Shown: in pieces, positions 25,246 to 34,134 of the stretch
How positions within the stretch are numbered: position 1 is the stretch's first letter
How the letters are laid out: each line of letters starts with the position of its first letter
Assembly (NCBI RefSeq): GCF_014650695.1
Contig: NZ_BMVL01000004.1
Location: forward strand, 172,852-236,851
Direction of reading: 5' to 3'
From: Streptomyces avidinii
Lineage (GTDB): Bacteria > Actinomycetota > Actinomycetes > Streptomycetales > Streptomycetaceae
Length of the DNA stretch: 64,000 nt
Notes under the pieces: generated by a model
Told to the model about the DNA's origin: nothing
The model's input: only the letters and a program-made list of their open reading frames with translations
Database searches by the model: none
Program-made: the position numbers and the translations under genes

Positions 25246-26142
25246 ATGGACTTCCTTCGCCCCGCCAGCTGGGAGGAGGCGCTCGCCGCTAAGGCCGAGT
25301 ACCCCTCAGCTGTGCCGATTGCGGGTGGCACCGACGTGATGGTCGAGATCAACTTCGACCACCGTCGGCCGGAGTACCTCCTGGACCTGAACCGCATCGG
25401 TCTGCTGCGGGAGTGGGAGGTCGGCGAGGACGTGGTTCGTCTGGGCGCCTCCGTCCCGTACACGCAGATCATGGAAAACCTCCGTACGGAGCTTCCGGGA
25501 CTCGCGCTCGCCTCGCACACGGTCGCGTCCCCGCAGATCCGCAACCGCGGCGGCGTCGGCGGCAACCTCGGTTGCGCCTCGCCGGCCGGCGACTCCCACC
25601 CCGCGCTGCTCGCAGCGGGCGCCGAGGTCGAGGTGGAGTCCGTACGCGGCTCGCGCCTCATCCCGATCGACGAGTTCTACACCGGCGTCAAGCGCAACGC
25701 GCTCGCCGCCGACGAGCTCATCAAGACCGTCCACGTCAAGAAGGCGGACGGTCCGCAGCAGTACTCCAAGGTCGGCTCCCGCAACGCGATGGTCATCGCG
25801 GTGTGCGCGTTCGGTCTGGCGCTGCACCCGGAGACCCGCACGGTCCGCACCGGCATCGGTTCGGCCGCGCCGACCCCGATCCGTGCGAAGGCCGCCGAGG
25901 AGTTCCTGAACGCCGCTCTCGAAGAGGGCGGCTTCTGGGAGTCCGGCAAGGTCATCACCCCGTCGATCGCCAAGCAGTTCGGTGACCTCGCCTCCGGCGC
26001 GGCCAACCCGATCGACGACGTCCGCGGCACGGCGAAGTACCGCCGTCACGCGGTCGGCATCATGGCTCGCCGCCAGCTCATCTGGACCTGGGAGCAGTAC
26101 CGCGGAACCGGCAACGGCCGCTCGCTTGAAGGGGCTGCGTAA
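25246..26142 (+). CDS. Xanthine dehydrogenase FAD-binding subunit
   Basis: 298 residues. The FAD-binding signature is present in AVPIAGGTDVMVEINF near residues 20-40 and in SPQIRNRGGVGGNLGCASPAGDSHPALLAAGAEVE around residues 95-130. The CO-dehydrogenase flavoprotein C-terminal domain follows (YSKVGSRNAMVIAVCAFGLALHPETRTVRTGIGSAAPTP). It passes electrons from the [2Fe-2S] clusters to NAD+ or another acceptor. First gene of the three-gene operon; the next gene starts 2 nt after its stop, so the subunits are made together. Confidence 0.92.
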   Translation: MDFLRPASWEEALAAKAEYPSAVPIAGGTDVMVEINFDHRRPEYLLDLNRIGLLREWEVGEDVVRLGASVPYTQIMENLRTELPGLALASHTVASPQIRNRGGVGGNLGCASPAGDSHPALLAAGAEVEVESVRGSRLIPIDEFYTGVKRNALAADELIKTVHVKKADGPQQYSKVGSRNAMVIAVCAFGLALHPETRTVRTGIGSAAPTPIRAKAAEEFLNAALEEGGFWESGKVITPSIAKQFGDLASGAANPIDDVRGTAKYRRHAVGIMARRQLIWTWEQYRGTGNGRSLEGAA

Positions 26143-26144
26143 TC

Positions 26145-26777
26145 ATGCGCGTCAATTTCACTGTCAACGGCCGTCAGCAGGAAGCCGACGACGTGTGGGA
26201 GGGCGAGTCCCTCCTCTACGTCCTGCGCGAGCGCTTGGGCCTGCCGGGTTCCAAGAACGCCTGTGAGCAGGGCGAGTGCGGTTCCTGCACCGTCCGCCTC
26301 GACGGCGTGCCGGTCTGTTCCTGCCTCGTGGCCGCCGGCCAGGTCGAGGGTCGCGACGTCGTGACCGTCGAGGGTCTGGCGGAGTTCTCCAAGCAGCGCG
26401 AGGAGCACGGCCACGGCGGTGCCTGCGGCACCGGCGGCGGCTGCGGCAGCAAGGGCGTGTCCCTGGACGCGGCCAAGCAGTGGCAGGCGCACGGACCCAA
26501 CAGCGAGCTCCGCTCGCGGGCCGGCGACTCGCAGACCGGCGAGGGCGTGGAGCTCTCCAACATCCAGCAGGCGTTCATCGACGCCGGTGCCGTGCAGTGC
26601 GGTTTCTGCACCCCGGGTCTGCTCATCCAGGCGGACGCGCTGCTGGAGGAGAACTCCTCCCCGTCCGACCAGGACATCCGTGAGGCCCTGTCCGGCAACC
26701 TCTGCCGCTGCACGGGCTACGAGAAGATCCTCGACGCGGTCCGCCTCGCGGCCGCCCGTCAGTCAGAGGCGGTCTGA
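26145..26777 (+). CDS. Xanthine dehydrogenase [2Fe-2S] subunit with a Gly/Cys insertion
   Basis: 210 residues. The plant-type cluster is bound by Cys40, Cys45, Cys48 and Cys60 (CEQGECGSCTVRLDGVPVCSC). The second cluster uses Cys152, Cys155, Cys187 and Cys189 (QCGFCTPG and LCRCTGYEKI). Between them lies an insertion of about 45-55 residues (83-137) with GHGGACGTGGGCGSKG, adding Cys94 and Cys100. Typical subunits of this family are about 155-170 residues, so the insert is an extra feature. The 2-nt gaps on both sides show tight coupling with the FAD and molybdenum subunits. Confidence 0.92.
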   Translation: MRVNFTVNGRQQEADDVWEGESLLYVLRERLGLPGSKNACEQGECGSCTVRLDGVPVCSCLVAAGQVEGRDVVTVEGLAEFSKQREEHGHGGACGTGGGCGSKGVSLDAAKQWQAHGPNSELRSRAGDSQTGEGVELSNIQQAFIDAGAVQCGFCTPGLLIQADALLEENSSPSDQDIREALSGNLCRCTGYEKILDAVRLAAARQSEAV

Positions 26778-26779
26778 CC

Positions 26780-29182
26780 ATGGCTCAGAACACCCGCACC
26801 GTGCCCGCAGGTACGCCGACGAACGTCACCCAGAAGCACAACAAGGGCGGCATCGGCGAGTCCATCCTCCGTCCGGACGGCACCCTCAAGGTCACCGGCG
26901 AGTTCGCGTACTCCTCGGACATGTGGCACGAGGACATGCTGTGGGGCCAGACGCTGCGCAGCACCGTCGCCCACGCCGAGATCGTCTCCATCGACATCTC
27001 CGAGGCGCTCGCCATGCCCGGCGTGTACTCGGTGCTGACGTACGACGACCTGCCGGCCGAGATGAAGAACTACGGCCTGGAGATCCAGGACACCCCGGTC
27101 CTCGCCCACGGCCGGGTACGGCACCACGGTGAGCCGGTCGCCCTCGTGGCGGCCGACCACCCGGAGACCGCCCGCCGCGCGGCCGCCAAGATCAAGATCG
27201 ACTACCGCGAGCTGCCGCTCGTCACCGACGAGGCCTCCGCCCTCGCTCCCGACGCGCCGCTGATCCACGAGGGCCGCGACGACCACCACATCGGTCACGT
27301 CCCGCACCCGAACATCGTGCACCGCCAGCCGATCATCCGCGGCAACGTGGAGGAGGCCCGCAAGCGCGCCGACGTCATCGTCGAGGGCGAGTACACCTTC
27401 GGCATGCAGGACCAGGCCTTCCTCGGCCCGGAGTCCGGCCTGGCCGTGCCGTCCGAGGACGGCGGTGTCGAGCTGTACGTCGCCACCCAGTGGCTGCACT
27501 CGGACCTCCAGCAGATCGCCCCGGTCCTGGGCCTCCCGCCGGAGAAGGTCCGCATGACGCTCTCGGGCGTCGGCGGTGCCTTCGGTGGCCGCGAGGACAT
27601 CTCGATGCAGATCCACGCCTGCCTCCTGGCCCTGGCCACGAACAAGCCGGTCAAGATCGTCTACAACCGGTTCGAGTCCTTCTTCGGTCACGTGCACCGT
27701 CACCCGGCGAAGCTCTACTACGAGCACGGCGCCACCAAGGACGGCAAGCTCACGCACATGAAGTGCAAGATCGTCCTGGACGGCGGCGCGTACGCGTCCG
27801 CCTCCCCGGCGGTCGTGGGCAACGCGTCCTCCCTCTCGGTGGGTCCCTACGTCCTGGAGGACGTGGACATCGAGGCGATCGCGCTCTACACGAACAACCC
27901 GCCCTGCGGCGCGATGCGCGGCTTCGGCGCCGTCCAGGCCTGCTTCGCCTACGAGGCCCAGATGGACAAGCTCGCGGCGAAGCTGGGCATGGACCCGGTC
28001 GAGTTCCGCCAGCTGAACGCCATGGAGATGGGCACGGTCATGCCGACCGGCCAGGTCGTGGACGCCCCGGCGCCCGTCGCCGAGCTGCTGCGCCGCGTCA
28101 AGGCCCGCCCGCTGCCGCCGGAGCGCCAGTGGGAGAGCGCCGGCGAGAACGCGGACGTCCGCGCGCTGCCCGGCGGTCTGTCGAACACCACCCACGGTGA
28201 GGGCGTCGTCCGCGGCGTCGGCTACGCGGTCGGCATCAAGAACGTCGGCTTCTCCGAGGGCTTCGACGACTACTCGACCGCCCGCGTGCGGCTCGAGGTC
28301 ATCAACGGCGAGCCCGTCGCGATGGTCCACACGGCCATGGCGGAGGTCGGCCAGGGCGGTATCACCGTCCACACGCAGATCGCCCGTACCGAGCTGGGCG
28401 TCACGCAGGTGACCATCCACCCGGCCGACACGCAGGTCGGCTCCGCCGGTTCCACGTCCGCCTCCCGGCAGACGTACATGACCGGTGGCGCCGTGAAGAA
28501 CACCTGTGAGGCGGTCCGCGAGGCCCTCCTGGAGATCGGCCGCCGCAAGAACGGCTCGTACCACCCCGCGTGGGCGACGGCCGAGCTGCTGCTCGAAGGC
28601 GGCAAGGTCGTCACCGACGGCGGCGAGGTCCTCGCGGACATCGCCGACATCCTGGAGAACGAGGCCATCGACCTCGAACTCGAGTTCCGGCACGCGGCGA
28701 CCGAGCCCTTCGACCTGGTCACCGGCCAGGGCAACGGCCACGTCCAGTACACCTTCGCCGCGCACCGCGCGGTCGTCGAGGTGGACACCGAGCTCGGCCT
28801 GGTCAAGGTCGTCGAGCTGGCGACCGCGCAGGACGTGGGCAAGGCCCTCAACATGCTTTCCGTGGTCGGCCAGATCCAGGGTGGTACCACCCAGGGTCTC
28901 GGCGTCGCGATCATGGAAGAGATCATCGTGGACCCGAAGACCGCGAAGGTGCGCAACCCCTCCTTCACGGACTACCTGATCCCGACCATCCTCGACACCC
29001 CGACCATTCCGGTCGACGTCCTGGAGCTCGCCGACCCGAAGGCCCCCTACGGCCTGCGCGGTATGGGCGAGGCCCCGACCCTCTCGTCCACCCCGGCCGT
29101 CATCGCGGCGATCCGGCAGGCGACGGGTCTGGAGATCAACAAGACGCCGATCCGTCCGGAAGCCCTCACCGGGACCCTCTAG
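26780..29182 (+). CDS. Xanthine dehydrogenase molybdopterin-binding subunit
   Basis: 800 residues. The large catalytic subunit hydroxylates xanthine/hypoxanthine to urate. Recognisable segments: RHHGEPVALVAADHPETARRAAAKIKI (a/b hammerhead domain), GVGGAFGGREDISMQIHACLLAL, NNPPCGAMRGFGAVQACFAYEAQMD and AEVGQGGITVHTQIARTELGV. The catalytic glutamate is probably Glu764 in GLRGMGEAPTLSSTPAVIAA. The gene starts 2 nt after the Fe-S subunit stop and is followed by a perfect terminator hairpin. The permease and XdhC genes follow on the same strand. Confidence 0.92.
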   Translation: MAQNTRTVPAGTPTNVTQKHNKGGIGESILRPDGTLKVTGEFAYSSDMWHEDMLWGQTLRSTVAHAEIVSIDISEALAMPGVYSVLTYDDLPAEMKNYGLEIQDTPVLAHGRVRHHGEPVALVAADHPETARRAAAKIKIDYRELPLVTDEASALAPDAPLIHEGRDDHHIGHVPHPNIVHRQPIIRGNVEEARKRADVIVEGEYTFGMQDQAFLGPESGLAVPSEDGGVELYVATQWLHSDLQQIAPVLGLPPEKVRMTLSGVGGAFGGREDISMQIHACLLALATNKPVKIVYNRFESFFGHVHRHPAKLYYEHGATKDGKLTHMKCKIVLDGGAYASASPAVVGNASSLSVGPYVLEDVDIEAIALYTNNPPCGAMRGFGAVQACFAYEAQMDKLAAKLGMDPVEFRQLNAMEMGTVMPTGQVVDAPAPVAELLRRVKARPLPPERQWESAGENADVRALPGGLSNTTHGEGVVRGVGYAVGIKNVGFSEGFDDYSTARVRLEVINGEPVAMVHTAMAEVGQGGITVHTQIARTELGVTQVTIHPADTQVGSAGSTSASRQTYMTGGAVKNTCEAVREALLEIGRRKNGSYHPAWATAELLLEGGKVVTDGGEVLADIADILENEAIDLELEFRHAATEPFDLVTGQGNGHVQYTFAAHRAVVEVDTELGLVKVVELATAQDVGKALNMLSVVGQIQGGTTQGLGVAIMEEIIVDPKTAKVRNPSFTDYLIPTILDTPTIPVDVLELADPKAPYGLRGMGEAPTLSSTPAVIAAIRQATGLEINKTPIRPEALTGTL

Positions 29183-29190
29183 GACGGCGT

Positions 29191-29218
29191 GGTCCGGGGG
29201 CCGCGAGGCCCCCGGACC
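29191..29218 (+). terminator. Terminator of the xanthine dehydrogenase operon
   Basis: A perfect 12-bp stem GGTCCGGGGGCC / GGCCCCCGGACC with loop GCGA, 9 nt after the stop codon. Confidence 0.8.
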
Positions 29219-29503
29219 TCCTCAGACTCTTCGGGCGGTGCGCATGGGAACGTCACACTTCACGGCGCACCGTCCGGAGGACCAACGAAGCACCGCACCG
29301 CTCGCGGTCCCTTCACCCGGCAGTACCCCTGCAAGAACCCCCGTAGTACCAGCGGTCACCCCCGCACTACCCGCAGTACACGCAGTGCACATTCGCGTCG
29401 CCTCGGGCCGTCACCCCGGGTCGTGCAGCCAAACGCAGCATCCCAAATCCCGCATCTCCAATCTCCAAGCGGGTGCCCCTTTGAACCTTGGGAGTTAGGC
29501 ACC
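29219..29503 (+). other. Intergenic leader between xdh operon and purine permease
   Basis: About 285 bases with unusual composition: short repeats of ACCCGCAGTAC-type sequence around 29310-29395 and an A-rich, C-rich tract near the 3' end. No convincing reading frame. It probably carries the promoter and leader of the permease, whose ribosome binding site is GGGAG about 9 nt before ATG 29504. Confidence 0.5.
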
Positions 29504-30967
29504 ATGACCCAATCGTCAGTAGAGCCCAAGACCACCGCGGAAGAGGCCGGCGACGGCTCTCAGCCACCCGCCGGCAGGTCCTGGCTCGACCGGTACTTTC
29601 ACATAACGCACAGAGGCTCCAACATCGGCAATGAGGTTCGTGGCGGTATCACGACCTTCATGGCGATGGCTTACATCCTTCTGCTCAACCCCCTGCTCCT
29701 CTCGGGCAAGGACGTCGCCGGTACCACGATGGCCGCTTCGGCGATCATCACCGCCACCGCGTTCGCCGCAGCCGTCACGACGCTCCTCATGGGCTTCGTC
29801 GGCAAGGTGCCGCTCGCCCTTGCCGCCGGTCTCTCCGTGTCCGGCGTGCTGGCCTCGCAGGTGGCCCCCCAGATGACCTGGCCGCAGGCCATGGGCATGT
29901 GTGTGGTCTACGGTGTCGTGATCTGTCTCCTGGTCGTCACCGGCCTCCGCGAGATGATCATGAACGCGATCCCCCTCGCGCTCAAGCACGCGATCACCAT
30001 GGGCATCGGCCTCTTCGTCGCCCTGATCGGCTTCGTCAAGGCCGGTTTCGTGGGCAGGGGTCCGGAGTTCGGTCCCCCCGTCCAGCTCGGTGCGGTCGGT
30101 GAGCTGTCCGGCTGGCCCGTCATGCTCTTCTGCGTCACCCTGATCACCATCTTCATGCTCCAGGCCCGCAAGGTGCCCGGCGCCATCCTGATCGGCATCG
30201 TCGGCGGCACCGTCCTGGCCGCGATCCTCAACGTCATCGTGGACATCGATCCGAAGGCCTGGAAGAGCGGCCCGCCGGAGCTCAGCGGCTCCGCAATCTC
30301 GAAGCCGGACTTCTCGCTCTTCGGCGACGTCTCCTTCGGCGGCTGGGGCGACGTCGGCTACATGACGGTCGGCATGATCGTCTTCACGCTGGTGCTCGCC
30401 GGCTTCTTCGACGCCATGGCCACCATCATCGGTGTCGGCACCGAGGCCAAGCTGGCCGACGACAAGGGCCGCATGCCGGGCCTGTCCAAGGCGCTGTTCA
30501 TCGACGGCGCCGGTGGCGCCATCGGTGGTATCTCGGGCGGCTCCGGTCAGACCGTCTTCGTCGAGTCCGCGACCGGCGTCGGCGAGGGTGCCCGCACGGG
30601 TCTCGCCTCCGTCGTCACCGGCCTGTTCTTCGCCGCCTGCCTCTTCTTCACCCCGATCACGCAGATCGTCCCGGGTGAGGTCGCCTCCGCGGCCCTGGTC
30701 GTCATCGGCGCGATGATGATGCAGAACGCCCGCCACGTGGACTGGTCCGACAGCGCGACCTCGATCCCGGTCTTCCTGACCGTCGTGATCATGCCGTACA
30801 CGTACTCGATCACGGCCGGCGTCGCCGCCGGTGTCATCTCGTACGTGGCCATCAAGATCGCTCAGGGCAAGGCCCGGGAGATCGGCGGCTTCATGTGGGC
30901 GCTGACCGGGATCTTCCTGGTGTTCTTCGCCCTGAACCCGATCGAGCACTGGCTCGGGGTCGGCTGA
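29504..30967 (+). CDS. NCS2 family purine permease (AzgA-like)
   Basis: 487 residues with about 12-14 membrane spans. The AzgA-type signature GNEVRGGITTFMAMAYILLLNPLLL follows a short cytoplasmic N-terminus. Further spans include AAGLSVSGVLASQVAPQMTWPQAMGMCVVYGVVICLLVV, HAITMGIGLFVALIGFVKAG, GMIVFTLVLAGFFDAMATIIGVG and ISGGSGQTVFVESATGVGEGARTGLASVVTGLFF. AzgA proteins import adenine, guanine or hypoxanthine, which suits its place between xanthine dehydrogenase and XdhC. The ATG at 29504 was chosen from the family N-terminus; a frame reaching upstream to 29189 lacks support. Confidence 0.9.
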   Translation: MTQSSVEPKTTAEEAGDGSQPPAGRSWLDRYFHITHRGSNIGNEVRGGITTFMAMAYILLLNPLLLSGKDVAGTTMAASAIITATAFAAAVTTLLMGFVGKVPLALAAGLSVSGVLASQVAPQMTWPQAMGMCVVYGVVICLLVVTGLREMIMNAIPLALKHAITMGIGLFVALIGFVKAGFVGRGPEFGPPVQLGAVGELSGWPVMLFCVTLITIFMLQARKVPGAILIGIVGGTVLAAILNVIVDIDPKAWKSGPPELSGSAISKPDFSLFGDVSFGGWGDVGYMTVGMIVFTLVLAGFFDAMATIIGVGTEAKLADDKGRMPGLSKALFIDGAGGAIGGISGGSGQTVFVESATGVGEGARTGLASVVTGLFFAACLFFTPITQIVPGEVASAALVVIGAMMMQNARHVDWSDSATSIPVFLTVVIMPYTYSITAGVAAGVISYVAIKIAQGKAREIGGFMWALTGIFLVFFALNPIEHWLGVG

Positions 30968-30975
30968 CCCGGACC

Positions 30976-31010
30976 GATCGGGTCGGTCCACCGATGAGGC
31001 CGACCCGATC
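30976..31010 (+). terminator. Stem-loop between permease and xdhC-like gene
   Basis: GATCGGGTCGG pairs perfectly with CCGACCCGATC around a 13-nt loop, 9 nt after the permease stop. It may reduce read-through into the next gene. Confidence 0.55.
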
Positions 31011-31102
31011 GACCCGGTCGACCTGCTGGTCGATCGGCTTTTCGAGAACCGCACGCTCCACGTATCCGATACTGGAACCGAACCTCTCCGAGGAGGCCCC
31101 CC

Positions 31103-32254
31103 ATGCTGGACATCGCCGAAGAGCTGAACCGGTGGGTCGAGCAGGGACGTGACTTCGCCGTCGCCACCGTCGTGGCGGTCGGCGGGAGCGCGCCCCGGCA
31201 GCCCGGTGCCGCACTCGCCGTCGACAGCGAGGGCACGGCCATCGGTTCGGTTTCCGGTGGATGCGTGGAGGGTGCGGTGTACGAGCTGTGCCGGCAGGCG
31301 CTGGAGGACGGCGAGACCGTCCGGGAGCGCTTCGGCTACAGCGACGACGATGCCTTCGCCGTGGGCCTGACCTGCGGCGGAATCATCGACATCCTGGTCA
31401 CCCCGGTCCGTGTGGGCTCTCCCGCCCGCGAGGTGTTCGCGGCCGGCCTGGCCGCCGCCGCCCGCGGCGAGGCCGCGGCGGTGGCCCGGATAACGCAGGG
31501 TCCGGCCGAGCTGATGGGCCGCGCCGTGTTCGTCCGTACCGAAGGCGCCCACCAGGGCGGATTCGGCGGACACCCCGAGCTGGACCGCACCGTCGCCGAG
31601 GAGGCCCGCGCCATGCTCGACGCCGGCCGGACCGGCGTGCTGGAGATCGGCGCCGACGGCCGGCTCTGCGGCGAGCCCCTGCAGGTACTGGTCGAGTCCA
31701 GCGTCCCGCCCCCGCGGATGATCGTCTTCGGCGCCATCGACTTCGCCTCCGCCCTCGTGCGGATCGGCAAGTTCCTCGGCTACCGGGTGACGGTGTGCGA
31801 CGCACGGCCCGTCTTCGCGACGAAGACCCGCTTCCCCGAGGCGGACGAGATCGTCGTGGACTGGCCCCACCGCTACCTGGAGACCACCGACGTCGACGGC
31901 CGGACCGTCCTGTGCGTGCTCACCCACGACGCCAAGTTCGACGTCCCGCTCCTCGAACTGGCGCTCAAGCTGCCCGTCGCCTACGTCGGCGCCATGGGCT
32001 CCCGCCGCACCCACGAGGACCGCAACAAGCGACTGCGCGAGGTCGGCGTCACCGAGCTCGAACTGGCCCGGCTGCGCTCCCCGATCGGCCTGGACCTCGG
32101 GGCTCGATCCCCGGAGGAGACCGCGCTGTCCATCGCCGCCGAGATCGTCGCGAACCGCCGCGGCGGCAGCGGCGCGGCCCTGACCGGCGCGCACATCCCG
32201 ATCCACCCGGACGTCTCGAGAACGACGATCGACCGGATCGGCTCCGTGGCTTGA
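31103..32254 (+). CDS. XdhC family molybdenum cofactor insertion protein
   Basis: 383 residues. The XdhC N-terminal part shows in MLDIAEELNRWVEQGRDFAVATVVAVGGSAPRQPGAALAV and SVSGGCVEGAVYELCRQAL. The Rossmann-like C-terminal domain follows (PPPRMIVFGAIDFASALVRIGKFLGYRVTVCDARPVFATKTRFPEADEI, then PVAYVGAMGSRRTHEDRNKRLREVGV, and SPIGLDLGARSPEETALSIAAEIVA). XdhC binds the molybdenum cofactor and helps its sulfuration and insertion into xanthine dehydrogenase. GAGGAGG lies 6 nt before the ATG, so translation is strong. A good terminator follows, which closes the purine block. Confidence 0.9.
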   Translation: MLDIAEELNRWVEQGRDFAVATVVAVGGSAPRQPGAALAVDSEGTAIGSVSGGCVEGAVYELCRQALEDGETVRERFGYSDDDAFAVGLTCGGIIDILVTPVRVGSPAREVFAAGLAAAARGEAAAVARITQGPAELMGRAVFVRTEGAHQGGFGGHPELDRTVAEEARAMLDAGRTGVLEIGADGRLCGEPLQVLVESSVPPPRMIVFGAIDFASALVRIGKFLGYRVTVCDARPVFATKTRFPEADEIVVDWPHRYLETTDVDGRTVLCVLTHDAKFDVPLLELALKLPVAYVGAMGSRRTHEDRNKRLREVGVTELELARLRSPIGLDLGARSPEETALSIAAEIVANRRGGSGAALTGAHIPIHPDVSRTTIDRIGSVA

Positions 32255-32289
32255 CTGCCTGACCGGCCGCCCGGCCGCCGAAGATGAGA

Positions 32290-32321
32290 AAAGGGCGCGA
32301 CCCGTAGGGGTTGCGCCCTTT
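32290..32321 (+). terminator. Rho-independent terminator after the XdhC gene
   Basis: A 14-bp stem AAAGGGCGCGACCC / GGGTTGCGCCCTTT with one G-T pair and loop GTAG; the stem ends in TTT. Confidence 0.85.
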
Positions 32322-32335
32322 CGGCGTCCCCCCTA

Positions 32336-32353
32336 TCTTACCGGCCGGTAAGA
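32336..32353. promoter_or_regulatory. Perfect 18-bp palindrome TCTTACCGGCCGGTAAGA, TetR-type operator candidate
   Basis: A 9+9 bp perfect inverted repeat 43 bp before the ATG of the beta-propeller gene. TTACCGGCCGGTAA-like sites are typical for TetR-family repressors. No TetR gene is adjacent. Confidence 0.6.
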
Positions 32354-32396
32354 GGAGGCACCCTCTCCATCCCTTCCCCGTAGCGGAGTCGATCGG

Positions 32397-33638
32397 ATGT
32401 TACGAACCGTGCGCACCCTGGGCCTGCTGGCAGCTGCCGCCCTGCTCACCGCATTCACGCCGGCCCCGACTGCTCCCGCCCCGGGCGGCGGTCTGCGCGA
32501 GGTGCTCTTCGTAGGGAACAACTGGGAGGGGACCGCCGACGTCCTCGCCTCCACCGGCGACCTCGCCAAGGTGGGCCGGATCGACGTGGTCCCCGACAAG
32601 GCGGAGCGGCTGCGCGAGATCTACCTCAACCCCGTGAAGCTCGCCTTCTTCCTCGGCATCCGGGAGAGCGCCGGTGAGGGGCACGACCAGTTCGTCGACG
32701 ACATGTACACCACCCCCGACGGCACCGCCGTCGTCGTCTCCCGCCCCAGCTTCGCCGACGTCGTGTCCATCGACGTGACCTCCGGCCGGATCAACTGGCG
32801 CTTCCCGGTGTCCGGTTACCGCTCCGACCACATGGCCGTCTCCCCGGACGGGACCCGCGTCGCCGTGTCGGCCTCCACCTCCAACACCGTGCACGTCCTG
32901 GACATCACCACCGGGCGCCAGGTCGGCTCCTTCGGCACCGGCGACAAGCCGCACGAGAACACCTTCACCCGCGACGGCCGCTTCCTGTGGAACAGCTCCA
33001 TCGGCGAGGTCAACACGGCGTTGGACGCGCCCTGGCTGGACTGGACGAAGGGCGACCGCAAGATCACCGTGGTCGACGCGCAGACCTTCCGCACGGTGCG
33101 GGTGATCGACATGCGGGAGCGGCTGGACGCCTTCGGCCGCCGCGACCTGTCCGACGCCGTCCGCCCCGTGTCCTTCAGCCCCGACGAGTCGAAGCTCTAC
33201 TTCCAGGTGTCCTTCTTCAACGGCTTCCTGGAATACGACGTGCCCTCCGACCGGATCACCCGTCTCAAGACCCTCCCGGCGAACCCCGCCACCAGCCCCG
33301 ACCGCACCACCTGGGTCAACGACTCCCGCCACCACGGCATGTCCATGAGCCCCGACGGGGCGAAGCTCTGCATCGCGGGCACCATGGACGACTTCGCGAC
33401 CGTCGTGGACCGGGCCACCCTCGCCGAAGGGCCGCTCGTGCCCGCCGCCAAGCCGTACTGGGCCACGGTCGACGGCGACGGCAGCGCCTGCGTGATCTCC
33501 GAGAGCGGCGCCGACCGGGTCACGGCCATCGACTTCGCCACGGGCACCAAGCGGGTCTCCGTTCCCGTCGGCGACCATCCCCAGCGCGTCCGGCTCGGCC
33601 ATGTCCCGGCGGGCTGGACCGGTCCCGTCGGGCGCTAG
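32397..33638 (+). CDS. Secreted YncE-like beta-propeller protein
   Basis: 413 residues. An N-terminal signal peptide (LRTVRTLGLLAAAALLTAFTPAP) precedes a WD/YVTN-type propeller with repeated blades: DGTAVVVSRPSFADVVSIDVTSGRINWRF, SPDGTRVAVSASTSNTVHVLDITTGRQVGSF, SPDESKLYFQVSFFNGFLEYDVPSDRIT and SPDGAKLCIAGTMDDFATVVDRATLAEG. The function is unknown; such proteins often act as extracellular binding scaffolds. GGAG lies about 8 nt before the ATG. An 18-bp palindrome in the promoter suggests repressor control. Confidence 0.8.
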   Translation: MLRTVRTLGLLAAAALLTAFTPAPTAPAPGGGLREVLFVGNNWEGTADVLASTGDLAKVGRIDVVPDKAERLREIYLNPVKLAFFLGIRESAGEGHDQFVDDMYTTPDGTAVVVSRPSFADVVSIDVTSGRINWRFPVSGYRSDHMAVSPDGTRVAVSASTSNTVHVLDITTGRQVGSFGTGDKPHENTFTRDGRFLWNSSIGEVNTALDAPWLDWTKGDRKITVVDAQTFRTVRVIDMRERLDAFGRRDLSDAVRPVSFSPDESKLYFQVSFFNGFLEYDVPSDRITRLKTLPANPATSPDRTTWVNDSRHHGMSMSPDGAKLCIAGTMDDFATVVDRATLAEGPLVPAAKPYWATVDGDGSACVISESGADRVTAIDFATGTKRVSVPVGDHPQRVRLGHVPAGWTGPVGR

Positions 33639-33666
33639 GCCGGCGGCGTGGGGCAGGCCCGGAAAC

Positions 33667-34134
33667 TCAGCCCACCGTCACGGTCGGCTCGTGCCGGACG
33701 GGGAAGTTGACCGAGTTGGCGATGAAGCAGGCCCGGTGGGCCTCCTCGTGCAGTGAGATCGCCGCGGCCACCATCGACTCGTCGCCGACGGTGATCCGGG
33801 GGTGCACCACGGCCTCCGTGAACTGCCCGCTGTCCCCGGCGGTGGCCATCGTCCCGGTCGCCTCGTCGACGTACGAGGTGACCACCACGCCGTTGATGGT
33901 GCAGAAGTGCAGGTAGGAGAGCATGTGGCACTGGGACAGGGCGGCGAGCAGCAGTTGCTCGGGGTTCCAGCGGGAGGCGTCACCGCGGAACGTCGGGTCG
34001 GCACTGCCGAGGATCGCCGGCAGCTCTGCGGCGACCACCTCGTGCGCCCGTGAGTAGGCGCGGTAGTGGCTGGTGCCGGTGCCGAGGTTTCCGGTCCAGG
34101 TCACGCGGGTGGTGTAGGAGTGCAGTCGGGCCAT
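33667..34134 (-). CDS. OsmC family peroxiredoxin
   Basis: 155 residues. The OsmC/Ohr fold shows in NPEQLLLAALSQCHMLSYLHFCTINGVVVTSYVDEATGTM, with the resolving-type Cys in SQCHML and the second Cys in HRACFIANSVNFPV. These residues reduce organic hydroperoxides in this family. The ATG at 34134 was chosen because GGGAG lies about 9 nt upstream and the family begins MARLHSY; the upstream frame is an artefact of GC bias. Confidence 0.88.
   Translation of the reverse strand: MARLHSYTTRVTWTGNLGTGTSHYRAYSRAHEVVAAELPAILGSADPTFRGDASRWNPEQLLLAALSQCHMLSYLHFCTINGVVVTSYVDEATGTMATAGDSGQFTEAVVHPRITVGDESMVAAAISLHEEAHRACFIANSVNFPVRHEPTVTVG

Noticed and set aside
30976..31010. Purine riboswitch before xdhC
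   Set aside because: The sequence is a plain GC hairpin with no purine-aptamer core motif; read as a terminator.
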